A stretch of DNA of 30,219 nt from an uncultured Veillonellaceae bacterium (GCA_958439155.1 CAUBUJ010000001.1:1-30219), one strand, 5' to 3'. Shown: positions 22,078 through 30,125, counted from the first letter of the stretch. Numbers and translations are program-made. The notes: a model not told the origin generated them from the letters alone.

Positions 22078-22836
22078 ATGGCATTTATTGAAATGAAACA
22101 TATAAAGAAATCCTTCGGCAGCGCCGAAATTCTTCATGGGGTGGACCTCTCGGTGGACAAGGGGGAAGTGGTGTCCATCATCGGCCCGTCCGGCGCAGGG
22201 AAGAGTACCTTCCTGCGGTGTCTCAACAATCTGGAAACCATCCAGGGCGGCACCATTCTCGTGGACGGGGAATACCTTGCGAAGGAAGAAAATGGCCATG
22301 TGGTCTATGCCAAAGCGGCGGAAGCGCGGCGGATTCTGGGAAAGATGGGTATGGTCTTCCAGTCGTTCAATCTGTTCCCCCATATGACCGTGCTGGACAA
22401 TCTCCTGGCGGCGCCGCTCTATGTGAAAAAGATGAAGCGCGCTGATGTGCTGCCCACGGCGGAACGGCTCCTCAAAAAAGTGGGTCTCTGGGAGAAACGC
22501 GACGTCTATCCGGGACGGCTCTCCGGCGGACAGAAGCAGCGCGTCGCCATCGCACGGGCGCTTACGATGAATCCGGAAATCATGCTCTTTGATGAGCCCA
22601 CATCGGCGCTTGATCCGGAGCTCACCGGGGAAGTGCTGAAGACGATCCACCAGCTGGCCGATGAAAAAATGACCATGATCATCGTAACCCATGAAATGGC
22701 CTTCGCTCAGTCCGTATCGGACAAAGTGCTCTTCATGGTGGAAGGGCATATCGAAGAGGAAGGTACCAGTGAAGACATCTTCGAGCATCCGAAGAGCAAA
22801 CGGACCCAGGCCTTCCTGAAATCCATCCTCCGGTGA
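22078..22836 (+). CDS. Polar amino-acid ABC transporter ATPase
   Basis: This 252-residue ATPase has Walker A GPSGAGKST at 36-44, Q-loop Q95, signature LSGGQ at 148-152, Walker B IMLFDEP at 168-174 and switch histidine H205. The ATG at 22078 is chosen because GAGG lies 8 nt upstream. An earlier ATG at 22057 would overlap the permease end. A 15-residue stretch near 66-80, between Walker A and the Q-loop, is longer than in the ATPase at 1965-2717. This is common in the GlnQ/ArtP group. A terminator follows. Confidence 0.93.
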   Translation: MAFIEMKHIKKSFGSAEILHGVDLSVDKGEVVSIIGPSGAGKSTFLRCLNNLETIQGGTILVDGEYLAKEENGHVVYAKAAEARRILGKMGMVFQSFNLFPHMTVLDNLLAAPLYVKKMKRADVLPTAERLLKKVGLWEKRDVYPGRLSGGQKQRVAIARALTMNPEIMLFDEPTSALDPELTGEVLKTIHQLADEKMTMIIVTHEMAFAQSVSDKVLFMVEGHIEEEGTSEDIFEHPKSKRTQAFLKSILR

Positions 22837-22849
22837 CAGGTTTGACAAG

Positions 22850-22874
22850 GCGGCTCTGCAAGGGGCCGCTTTTT
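22850..22874 (+). terminator. Terminator of the second ABC operon
   Basis: GCGGCTC (22850-22856) pairs with GGGCCGC (22863-22869) with one G-U pair, followed by TTTTT. Confidence 0.8.
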
Positions 22875-22906
22875 GCGTGCCCGTTGCCTCAAATGACTCT
22901 TTCCTA

Positions 22907-22915
22907 TGCTATAAT
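22907..22915 (+). promoter_or_regulatory. Extended -10 promoter of dprA
   Basis: TGCTATAAT has a perfect -10 box at 22910-22915 with the TGn extension and no clear -35 box. Confidence 0.65.
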
Positions 22916-22947
22916 GAGAGAAATGTATGGAATGAGGAGGAGATGAG

Positions 22948-24027
22948 ATGGACTGCTTTGCGGCGGCGCTGCCGGGACTGCCCGGCCTTGGGGCAAAACG
23001 GATACGGGCACTGATTACATCCCTGGGGAGCGCGGAAGCGGTATGGCGCGCAGAGAGCGGTGTCCTCCGGGAAAGCGGCATCCTGCCGCCGAAGCTTCTT
23101 GGGGAATTTCTGTCCTTCCGGAATGAGACTGACCCGGAGCGGGAAGGGAAAAAGCTGGAACAGGCCGGCGTCCGCGCCGTGCTCTGGACTGATCCGGACT
23201 ATCCGCCGCTGTTGGCGGAAACAGCAAATCCGCCGGCGGTTCTTTTCTACCAGGGCGCGCCGCCGGTATGGGAGAAGACCGTCGCCATCGTGGGCGCGCG
23301 GAAAGCCACCGCTTACGGTGTGAATGCTGCCCGGCACATCGCGGAGGGCCTCGCCCGGGAAGGGGTCACTATCGTCTCCGGCGGCGCCCGCGGGATCGAT
23401 ACCGTCTCTCATGAAGGAGCCCTTGCCGGATCCGCCCCTACAGCGGTGGTGCTGGCCTGCGGGCTGGACGTGACCTATCCGCCGGAGAACCGGAATCTGT
23501 TCCAGAAGATTCGCGACCGGGGCGGAACGATTCTCTCGGAGTATCCGTTGGGTACGCCGCCTCTTGGACGGCAGTTTCCCGCGCGGAACCGGATCATCGC
23601 CGGCATGAGCCGCGGCGTGGTGGTCACGGAAGCGGCAGAGCGGAGCGGCTCTCTCATTACTTCCGATTTCGCTCTCGAAGAAGGACGGGATGTCTTCGCC
23701 GTGCCCGGGAGCATCTGGTCTTCCATGAGCCGCGGCACGAACCAGCTCATCCACCATGGGGCGATCTGCGTCACCGGTCCCGGGGACATTCTCTCAGAGT
23801 ACGGGTGGGATACGAAAGAGGAAGAACCGGGGAAAGCGATGGAAGCGCTCACCCTCGAAGAGGAACTGGTCTATCAGTTCTGCTCGGCATCTGACGCGGC
23901 CAGCGCGGAAGATCTCATCCAGCAGAGCGGCTTTCCCCTGGCGAAACTGACCATGATTCTCCTCTCACTGGCGGTCAAAGGGTACATCGGAGAGGCCGGG
24001 CCCGGCATGTATGCCGCAAAAAAATAG
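22948..24027 (+). CDS. dprA: DNA-processing protein DprA
   Basis: This 359-residue cytosolic protein protects incoming single-stranded DNA and loads RecA during natural transformation. The N-terminal helical domain contains LPGLPGLGAKRIRAL at 9-23. The Rossmann-like DprA fold spans about 105-295, with VGARKATAYG, SGGARGIDTVSHEGAL, ACGLDVTYPPEN, and the GRQFPARNRIIAGMS and SGSLITSDFALEEGRDVFAVPG segments. A C-terminal winged-helix segment (about 305-359) is present. AGGAGG lies 7 nt before the ATG. Presence of an intact dprA fits competence or recombination of foreign DNA. No terminator is seen before the topA promoter. Confidence 0.95.
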   Translation: MDCFAAALPGLPGLGAKRIRALITSLGSAEAVWRAESGVLRESGILPPKLLGEFLSFRNETDPEREGKKLEQAGVRAVLWTDPDYPPLLAETANPPAVLFYQGAPPVWEKTVAIVGARKATAYGVNAARHIAEGLAREGVTIVSGGARGIDTVSHEGALAGSAPTAVVLACGLDVTYPPENRNLFQKIRDRGGTILSEYPLGTPPLGRQFPARNRIIAGMSRGVVVTEAAERSGSLITSDFALEEGRDVFAVPGSIWSSMSRGTNQLIHHGAICVTGPGDILSEYGWDTKEEEPGKAMEALTLEEELVYQFCSASDAASAEDLIQQSGFPLAKLTMILLSLAVKGYIGEAGPGMYAAKK

Positions 24028-24036
24028 ATCGTCCTA

Positions 24037-24065
24037 TTGGCATTTCCTATCGAGTCCCCTATAAT
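24037..24065 (+). promoter_or_regulatory. Promoter of topA
   Basis: TTGGCA (24037-24042) and a perfect TATAAT (24060-24065) are 17 nt apart. The leader of about 125 nt contains a GGGACAA/TTGTCCC hairpin (near 24149-24166) and a GGTTCC/GGAAACC hairpin (near 24108-24125). Confidence 0.8.
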
Positions 24066-24195
24066 AAGGAAACGATGAAAGGTTACAGGCGGATCAGGAA
24101 GGGAGAGGTTCCATAGAGGAAACCATCCTTTCTTTCATCCATCTCTCCGGGACAATTCCTTGTCCCCGCTGATTTGAAGCAGGAGGATTTCTGCA

Positions 24196-26562
24196 TTGTC
24201 GATCAAAGTGACTATTACAGTAGGAAAGAAAAAACGCCGGACCAAAGCGGTGCCGGCAGAAGAACCTGCGTTTAAACGGACACCCAATCCCAAGGGGAAG
24301 CACCTGGTGGTGGTAGAATCTCCAGCCAAAGCCCGTACCATTGAACGGATTCTCGGCCCGGATTACAAGGTGATGGCCTCCATGGGACATCTTCGGGACC
24401 TGCCGAAGCGCACCCTCGGTGTCGATGTGGATCATGATTTCAAGCCGCAGTACGTCAATTCGGAAGGGCGGGAAACAGTCATCAAGGATTTGCAGAAAGA
24501 AGCGAATAAAGCGAAAGACATCCTTCTCGCAACGGACCCTGACCGCGAAGGGGAAGCCATTTCGTGGCATCTGTCCAAGCTGCTCGATGTGAATCCGGAA
24601 GAGAATGTGCGCATCGCTTTCCACGAAATCACGCCGCCGGCGATCCGGGAAGCAGTGAAGCATCCCGGGCCGATTGATGAAAACCGGGTGGATGCCCAGC
24701 AGGCGCGGCGCGTGCTGGACCGCCTCGTCGGGTACAAGCTCTCTCCCTGGCTCTGGAAGCAGGTCTACCGCGGGCTCTCGGCGGGGCGTGTCCAGTCCGT
24801 GGCAGTGCGCCTCATCTGCGAGCGGGAAGAAGAAATTAAAGCGTTCAAGCCGGAAGAATACTGGACTGTCGACACAAAGTACAAAAACAGCGAAGGCCAC
24901 GTATTTACCGCCAAGCTCATCGGTCACCTGGGCCAGGAGATCAAGCTCACCAATAAAGAAGAAGCTGACGCCGCCGTCGCGGCCATCGAGAAAAAAGACG
25001 CTCTTGTATCATCGGTGACCAAGTCCCGGCGGCAGCGCAAGGCCAAGCCGCCGTATACCACTTCCACCATGCAGCAGGACGCGGTGAATAAACTGTCCTT
25101 TGGCTCGAAGAAGACCATGATGCTCGCCCAGACCCTCTATGAAGGGGTGGAAATTGCCGGCCACGGCCATGTGGGGCTCATTACCTACATGCGTACCGAC
25201 TCGACCCGTATTTCTGAAGAAATGACGAAGGCGGTGCTTCCTTATATTGCGTCGGTGTACGGCGAAGAATATGTCCCGGCCAAGCCCAATGTCTATGCCA
25301 AGTCCAAAGAAGCGCAGGACGCCCACGAAGCGATCCGCCCGACGTCGCTGAAATTTCCGCCGGAAGCGCTCACCCAGTCCCTCGACAGGGATCAGCTCCG
25401 GCTGTACACGCTCATCTGGAACCGGTTCATTGCGAGCCAGATGGCGCCGCAGAAGACGGAAAATACATCCGCTCTCCTCACCTGCGGCGACTACACCCTT
25501 CGCGCGTCAGGAATGCGTATCCTCTTTGACGGATTCACCGTGGTGCAGAGCGCCAAAGAGAAAGCAAAAGACAATGAAAAGGAAAATATTCTGCCCCTTC
25601 TCAAAAAAGGCGATACCGTCCATAATGTGTCCGTCACCGGGGACCAGCACTTCACCGCGCCGCCCCCAAGGTACACCGAAGCGAGCCTTATCAAGACACT
25701 CGAAGAAAAAGGAATCGGCCGCCCTTCTACGTACGCGCCGATTCTCGATACAATCCAGCGCCGGAAGTATGTAGAGAAAGAAAATAAGCAGTTCATCCCC
25801 ACAGAACTGGGCTTCACCATTGTGGACCTTTTGAAAAAATACTTCGACGGCATCATCAATGTAGGCTTTACGGCGGACCTCGAAACATGGCTCGATAAGA
25901 TCGCCGCAGGGAAAGCAAAGTACGCGAAAGTCCTCGGCGATTTCTACAAGCTTTTCAGCAGCGAGCTCAAGAAGGCGGACGCAGAAGCTACAGAGGACAA
26001 GAAGAAAAACCAGGAAGTGTCCGACGTAGTCTGTGAGAAGTGCGGCGCCCATATGATCGTGAAAATGAGCCGGTACGGGAAGTATCTCGCCTGCCCGAAT
26101 TATCCCAAATGCAAAAACATCAAGCCATACAAGCAGAATAATGAGCCTGACGAAGAGTCTGACGTGGTCTGCGACAAGTGCGGCGCGAAAATGGTGTACC
26201 GCACCGGTCCTTTCGGGCGGTATCTCGCCTGCCCGGAATGCAAAGCCACCAAGTCCATCGTGGTGGATACAGGGATTACCTGCCCGAAATGTCACGAAGG
26301 GCATCTTGTGCGGCGCCGGTCCAAACGGGGCCGTTACTTCTACGGCTGCAGCCGCTACCCGAAGTGTGATATGGCCGTATGGAATGAGCCGGTCGACCAG
26401 TTCTGCCCGGTCTGCGGCAGCATTATGGTGAAAAAGGTGGACCGGAAAAAAGAAGAGCACATCGTCTGCTCCAATCCGGACTGCCCCACCCAGCCGAAGC
26501 GGAAGACCCGGGCGAAAAAGACGGAGCCGCCCGCAGATACTGGGAAGGAAAAGAAAGAATAA
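24196..26562 (+). CDS. topA: DNA topoisomerase I
   Basis: The type IA topoisomerase of 788 residues relaxes negative supercoils. The TOPRIM domain contains VVVESPAKART at 38-48 and the metal-binding DPDREGE at 114-120. The nucleophile is Y331 in GLITYMRTDSTRIS. The C-terminal part from about 612 to 770 holds four zinc ribbons. Three are clear CxxC...C(x)nC units and the last ends in CSNPDC. The start is a TTG with AGGAGG 9 nt upstream. The N-terminus has a basic 35-residue extension before the TOPRIM strand, which is unusual. topA followed by trmFO is a common order in Bacillota. Confidence 0.96.
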   Translation: MSIKVTITVGKKKRRTKAVPAEEPAFKRTPNPKGKHLVVVESPAKARTIERILGPDYKVMASMGHLRDLPKRTLGVDVDHDFKPQYVNSEGRETVIKDLQKEANKAKDILLATDPDREGEAISWHLSKLLDVNPEENVRIAFHEITPPAIREAVKHPGPIDENRVDAQQARRVLDRLVGYKLSPWLWKQVYRGLSAGRVQSVAVRLICEREEEIKAFKPEEYWTVDTKYKNSEGHVFTAKLIGHLGQEIKLTNKEEADAAVAAIEKKDALVSSVTKSRRQRKAKPPYTTSTMQQDAVNKLSFGSKKTMMLAQTLYEGVEIAGHGHVGLITYMRTDSTRISEEMTKAVLPYIASVYGEEYVPAKPNVYAKSKEAQDAHEAIRPTSLKFPPEALTQSLDRDQLRLYTLIWNRFIASQMAPQKTENTSALLTCGDYTLRASGMRILFDGFTVVQSAKEKAKDNEKENILPLLKKGDTVHNVSVTGDQHFTAPPPRYTEASLIKTLEEKGIGRPSTYAPILDTIQRRKYVEKENKQFIPTELGFTIVDLLKKYFDGIINVGFTADLETWLDKIAAGKAKYAKVLGDFYKLFSSELKKADAEATEDKKKNQEVSDVVCEKCGAHMIVKMSRYGKYLACPNYPKCKNIKPYKQNNEPDEESDVVCDKCGAKMVYRTGPFGRYLACPECKATKSIVVDTGITCPKCHEGHLVRRRSKRGRYFYGCSRYPKCDMAVWNEPVDQFCPVCGSIMVKKVDRKKEEHIVCSNPDCPTQPKRKTRAKKTEPPADTGKEKKE

Positions 26563-26594
26563 GTCTCCCCGCAGGAGATTATCACAGGAAAGGG

Positions 26595-26639
26595 GGATTC
26601 ATTTCCTGAGCACATCGGAATGAATCCTCTTTTCTTTTT
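26595..26639 (+). terminator. Terminator-like hairpin between topA and trmFO
   Basis: GGATTCATTTCC (26595-26606) pairs with GGAATGAATCC (26617-26627) with one bulged base, followed by a T-rich run. It may separate topA and trmFO transcription. Confidence 0.7.
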
Positions 26640-26654
26640 ATAAAAGGAATCAGA

Positions 26655-27962
26655 ATGAAAGAAAACAATTACATCACCGTCGTTGGCGCGGGCCTTGCAG
26701 GAAGCGAAGCGGCGTGGCAGCTCGCCCGGCGGGGCATCCCGGTGCGGCTCATCGAAATGCGTCCTGCCCAGTCCACCCCGGCCCATCACACGCCTTACTT
26801 CGGCGAGCTCGTATGCAGCAATTCTCTCCGCGCGGCGGGACTTACCAACGCGGTGGGCCTTCTGAAAGAAGAAATGCGCCGCATGGGCTCCCTTATCATG
26901 GACTGCGCCGATCATCACAGCGTGCCTGCCGGCGGAGCGCTCGCGGTGGACCGCCTGGGCTACGCGAAAGCGGTGACGGAAAAGGTCCGGTCTCACCCGC
27001 TCATTACGGTGGAGGAACGGGAGCTTACCGAAATTCCCCGGGAAGGCATCGTCATCATCGCCACCGGCCCCCTTACAGAAGGGGCGCTTGCCGCGGATAT
27101 TGAGAAATTCTGCGGCGGAGAGGGATTCCATTTCTACGACGCCGCGGCGCCCATTGTGGCAGCAGACTCTCTTGACATGTCCGTGGTCTACCGGGCGTCC
27201 CGCTACGGGAAAGGGGAAGCGGCGTACCTCAATTGTCCCATGGACAAAGAGCAGTACCTCGCCTTCCAGGAGGCGCTTGTTGCGGCGGAGACGGCAGAAG
27301 TGCACGGCTTTGAAAATAAAAAAGTTTTCGAAGGGTGCATGCCCATCGAAGTCATGGCTGCCCGCGGCGTGGATACGATGCGCTTCGGCCCGGTCAAGCC
27401 TGTGGGACTCCCGGACCCGCGCACCGGAAAGGACCCCTATGCGGTGGTGCAGCTCCGCCAGGACAATGAAGACGGCACCATGTACAACATCGTCGGTTTC
27501 CAGACCCACCTCAAATGGGGCGAACAGCGCCGCGTCTTCGGCATGATCCCCGGCCTTGAAAAGGCGGAATTCGTCCGGTACGGCGTGATGCACCGGAATA
27601 CCTACATAGACTCGCCGGACCTTCTGAATGCCACCATGGAGACGAGAAAACGGAAAGGCTTATTCTTTGCAGGCCAGATGACCGGTGTGGAAGGCTATGT
27701 AGAATCTGCCGCCTCCGGCATCATTGCTGCCATGAGCGCCGCCGCCCGTTTCAAAGGGCAGGAACCGCTCGCCTTCCCGCGGTTCACCGCCATCGGCTCC
27801 CTCTGCTGGTACATTTCCCACTATGAAGGGAAAAACTTCCAGCCCATGAACATCACCTTCGGTCTCATCCCGCCGCTGGGGAAGAAATATCCGAAGAAAA
27901 TCAAAAACGAAAAATTAGCAGAACGGGCGCTGGCCGCGCTTGGCCGGTACATGGGGCAGTAA
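26655..27962 (+). CDS. trmFO: Folate-dependent tRNA (uracil-54-C5)-methyltransferase TrmFO
   Basis: The 435-residue FAD protein makes ribothymidine at position 54 of tRNA, using methylenetetrahydrofolate. GAGLAG at 11-16 binds FAD. ELVCSNSLR has C54 and FEGCMPIE has C228, matching the two cysteines known in the family. A C-terminal FAGQMTGVEGYVESAASG segment is intact. AAGGA lies about 6 nt before the ATG. In many Bacillota the next genes are xerC, hslVU and codY. Here a strong terminator and a repeat region follow instead. Confidence 0.96.
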   Translation: MKENNYITVVGAGLAGSEAAWQLARRGIPVRLIEMRPAQSTPAHHTPYFGELVCSNSLRAAGLTNAVGLLKEEMRRMGSLIMDCADHHSVPAGGALAVDRLGYAKAVTEKVRSHPLITVEERELTEIPREGIVIIATGPLTEGALAADIEKFCGGEGFHFYDAAAPIVAADSLDMSVVYRASRYGKGEAAYLNCPMDKEQYLAFQEALVAAETAEVHGFENKKVFEGCMPIEVMAARGVDTMRFGPVKPVGLPDPRTGKDPYAVVQLRQDNEDGTMYNIVGFQTHLKWGEQRRVFGMIPGLEKAEFVRYGVMHRNTYIDSPDLLNATMETRKRKGLFFAGQMTGVEGYVESAASGIIAAMSAAARFKGQEPLAFPRFTAIGSLCWYISHYEGKNFQPMNITFGLIPPLGKKYPKKIKNEKLAERALAALGRYMGQ

Positions 27963-27963
27963 A

Positions 27964-28003
27964 AAATCCCGCAGGATGCGAAAAGGCATCTTGCGGGATT
28001 TTT
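27964..28003 (+). terminator. Terminator after trmFO
   Basis: AAATCCCGCAGGATGC (27964-27979) pairs with GCATCTTGCGGGATTT (27986-28001) over 16 bp with one G-U pair. A tracts and T tracts flank it. Confidence 0.92.
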
Positions 28004-28010
28004 CTGTGAG

Positions 28011-28086
28011 CGCCATGGGAGAAGGGCGCAGAGTACAAAGCGCAGAGCGCAAAGTGGTGGATGCTTGCCGCATGGGCATTTCGTAG
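28011..28086 (+). repeat. Intergenic repeat, copy 1
   Basis: This stretch of about 76 nt is almost identical to 28241-28315, with roughly four differences and one indel. It contains the internal short repeat GCGCAGAG. No gene is supported between 28003 and 28550. The interval holds these repeats, two hairpins, a second pair of 35-nt repeats and short tandem repeats before the ATPase gene. Confidence 0.85.
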
Positions 28087-28090
28087 GCCG

Positions 28091-28151
28091 GGGCGCAGTT
28101 GCCAAAGACTAGTAAGGTAGCGCCCGATAACGACATAAAAATGTCCTTATC
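28091..28151 (+). repeat. Two adjacent hairpins inside the repeat region
   Basis: GGGCGC (28091-28096) pairs with GCGCCC (28120-28125). Directly after it, GATAACGACAT pairs with ATGTCCTTATC around an AAAA loop (28126-28151) with a single C-C mismatch. The second hairpin is near-perfect and could be a structured RNA end or a mobile-element end. Confidence 0.6.
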
Positions 28152-28159
28152 CCTCAATT

Positions 28160-28194
28160 GCCGGACGGGCTGCGGGGTCGTGTGATTCGTCATT
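28160..28194 (+). repeat. Second intergenic repeat family, copy A
   Basis: The 35-nt stretch starting GCCGGACGGGCTGCGGGG recurs at 28325-28359 with about five differences. It follows repeat copy 1 by roughly the same order as copy B follows copy 2, so the larger unit appears duplicated with divergence. Confidence 0.7.
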
Positions 28195-28240
28195 TCGCCG
28201 GGGTCAAAGGTCTGAAGTCAAAGGTCAAAGGCGGATGGTG

Positions 28241-28315
28241 CGTCATGGGAGCGGGCGCAGAGTACAAAGCGCAGAGCGCAAAGTGGTGGATGCCTGCCGC
28301 ATGGGCATTTCGTGG
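28241..28315 (+). repeat. Intergenic repeat, copy 2
   Basis: It is the second copy of the 76-nt unit at 28011-28086, offset by about 230 nt. Confidence 0.85.
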
Positions 28316-28324
28316 TCCTCAGTC

Positions 28325-28359
28325 GCCGGACGGGCTGCGGGGATGTGTGATGCGCCATT
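28325..28359 (+). repeat. Second intergenic repeat family, copy B
   Basis: It matches 28160-28194 at about 30 of 35 positions. Confidence 0.7.
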
Positions 28360-28454
28360 GTCTTGGAGTCTGAAGTCCGCAGTCTGGAGACGGAAGAGGA
28401 AAGCGGAGGGGCTTTTATATGCAGATCCGCCGCTGGGGATGACAGGCTGTGCAT

Positions 28455-28476
28455 CCTGGAAACAGCGTACAGGAGC
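28455..28476 (+). repeat. Left inverted repeat flanking the ATPase gene
   Basis: CCTGGAAACAGCG, then TACAG and GAGC, appear here. The reverse complement of 30094-30121 has the same blocks with a 5-nt and a 1-nt insertion. The two copies face each other across the ATPase gene. Confidence 0.55.
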
Positions 28477-28481
28477 AAAGC

Positions 28482-28560
28482 CTTGAAAATGTGTAAATTC
28501 TGGTGATTAGAAAGCTTGAAAACGTGTAAAATGATGAGGTTTCAATGCCTTGAAAATGTG
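28482..28560 (+). repeat. Three spaced repeats upstream of the ATPase gene
   Basis: CTTGAAAAYGTG occurs at 28482-28493, 28515-28526 and 28549-28560, at intervals of 33 and 34 nt, about three helical turns. The first two continue as TAAA. The third continues into the -10 box TATACT. They could be operator copies or decayed promoter copies. Confidence 0.65.
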
Positions 28561-28567
28561 CTATACT
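28559..28567 (+). promoter_or_regulatory. Extended -10 promoter of the DUF4143 ATPase
   Basis: TGCTATACT is present with the -10 box at 28562-28567. TTTCAA at 28540-28545, 16 nt upstream, may be a -35 box. The third tandem repeat overlaps this promoter. Confidence 0.6.
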
Positions 28568-28603
28568 GGATATATCGTGCAGAGGGGAGAGAGGAAGTAC
28601 GCT

Positions 28604-29956
28604 ATGAAACGGAAAATCTATGACACCATGCTTGCCTGGAAACAGGAAGACCAGGGGCGCAGCGCGCTTCTGATAGACGGAGCGCGCCGGGTAGGAAAGA
28701 GCTATATCGCGGAAGCTTTTGGGAAGGCAGAATACAAGTCGTACATTCTGGTGGATTTCAACCGGGCTTCCAAAGATGTACTGGATCTTTTTGATCATTA
28801 TCTGAATGACCTGGATACATTTTTCCTCTATCTCTCCAGCTACTACAATGTGCCGCTCTATGAACGGGATTCGCTCATCATCTTTGACGAAGTGCAGCTG
28901 TTCCCAAGAGCCCGCTCAGCGATTAAGTACCTTGTGGCCGATGGACGCTATGATTACATAGAAACCGGATCGCTCATGTCCATCCGGAAAAATGTGGAAC
29001 ATATCCTCATTCCATCAGAAGAACGGCATGTGCGGATGTACCCGCTCGATTTCGAAGAGTTCTTGTGGGCCCTGGATAACCATACCTTGATGGAGCTGAT
29101 TTCCCGTTGCTTCACCGATAGGAAACCGTTGGGGCAGGCACTTCATCGGAAAGCGATGGACTATTTCCGTCAATACCTGGTCGTAGGCGGCATGCCGCAG
29201 GCGGTGGAAGCTTTCGCGGAAAGCAAGAATTTTAGACGTGTGGATCAGGTGAAACGGAATATATTGGAATTCTACCGGGCGGATATAGGAAAACACGCGG
29301 CTGGCTATGACAGTAAAGTACGTCAGATCTTCGACGATATTCCCAGCCAGCTTCAGAACCATGAACGTAAATTCAAACTGTCGTCCCTGAAGAAAGGCGC
29401 ACGCATGCGGGATTATGAAGATGCGCTGTTTTGGCTTTCTGATGCGATGATTGTGAATCTTTGCTACAACTCTACAGCCCCTTCTATCGGTCTGAAACTT
29501 AATACAGACCGGGTATCCTTGAAATGCTACATGGCCGATACAGGCCTTCTTATCAGCCACGCTTTTGATGAAAATGGCATCGTAAGCGAAGAAATCTATA
29601 AAAAACTGCTGTTCAATAAATTGGAAGTGAATCTGGGCATGGTCATCGAAAACATGGCGGCCCAAATGCTGACAGCCGCAGGTCACAAGCTCTATTTCTA
29701 TTCCAATTCATCCAGAGAACGCGCGGAAGACCGAATGGAAATTGATTTTCTCATCGCCAAGCGGCAGATCAGCAATAGGCATAACATCTCTCCTATCGAA
29801 GTGAAATCCAGCAAAGGATTCACCTTCACCTCCCTCAAAAAATTCTGCGCCCGTTTCAAGGAACAGCTTCATACGCCCTTCGTTCTCTATGATGGAGATG
29901 TAAAAGAAGAAAATGGCATCCAGTTCCTTCCGCTCTATATGACGCCGCTTTTGTAA
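28604..29956 (+). CDS. AAA ATPase with DUF4143 domain
   Basis: The protein has 450 residues. An N-terminal AAA_14-type ATPase has Walker A GARRVGKSY at about 26-34 and Walker B SLIIFDEVQ near 90-98, followed by ETGSLMS near 119-125 (sensor-like region). The C-terminal DUF4143 domain includes EIDFLI and PIEVKSS near 375-397, a D...ExK arrangement like that of PD-(D/E)xK nuclease folds. The function of this common family is not established, and the copies are often in accessory positions. The ATG at 28604 has GAGGAAG 6 nt upstream. An earlier TTG at 28550 overlaps the promoter and is rejected. It stands alone between repeats, which suggests horizontal transfer. Confidence 0.85.
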   Translation: MKRKIYDTMLAWKQEDQGRSALLIDGARRVGKSYIAEAFGKAEYKSYILVDFNRASKDVLDLFDHYLNDLDTFFLYLSSYYNVPLYERDSLIIFDEVQLFPRARSAIKYLVADGRYDYIETGSLMSIRKNVEHILIPSEERHVRMYPLDFEEFLWALDNHTLMELISRCFTDRKPLGQALHRKAMDYFRQYLVVGGMPQAVEAFAESKNFRRVDQVKRNILEFYRADIGKHAAGYDSKVRQIFDDIPSQLQNHERKFKLSSLKKGARMRDYEDALFWLSDAMIVNLCYNSTAPSIGLKLNTDRVSLKCYMADTGLLISHAFDENGIVSEEIYKKLLFNKLEVNLGMVIENMAAQMLTAAGHKLYFYSNSSRERAEDRMEIDFLIAKRQISNRHNISPIEVKSSKGFTFTSLKKFCARFKEQLHTPFVLYDGDVKEENGIQFLPLYMTPLL

Positions 29957-30093
29957 AAAGGGTTTCATCATGTATTGACAAGGATAGGTAATGCGCAATT
30001 TATAAGGGAACTTGTACCATGCTGGATGGTAGTGAAGTGTTGTAAATACTAGTAAAAGATTTTCATGAAAGGAGATTTTAAAGAAATTACTGG

Positions 30094-30121
30094 GCTCTCT
30101 GTACTCTGCGCTGTTTCCAGG
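30094..30121 (-). repeat. Right inverted repeat flanking the ATPase gene
   Basis: It is the inverted partner of 28455-28476. Its centre also shares GCGCAGAGTACA (inverted) with the 76-nt repeats at 28011 and 28241, so these elements appear related. Confidence 0.55.
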
Positions 30122-30125
30122 CAGC

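Noticed and set aside
24075..24116. Possible 13-residue leader peptide before topA
   Set aside because: Its ribosome site would lie at or upstream of the predicted transcription start, and no run of regulatory codons is present.
26355..27593. Open frame of 412 codons on the minus strand
   Set aside because: It covers the end of topA and most of trmFO in antisense. No recognisable domain is present, and both plus-strand genes are certain.
28158..28486. Short open frames across the repeat region
   Set aside because: They read through both copies of non-coding repeats in different frames, have no ribosome sites and show no family similarity.
28482..28560. CRISPR array
   Set aside because: There are only three short, imperfect repeats, the third inside a promoter, with no cas genes and no typical repeat length.
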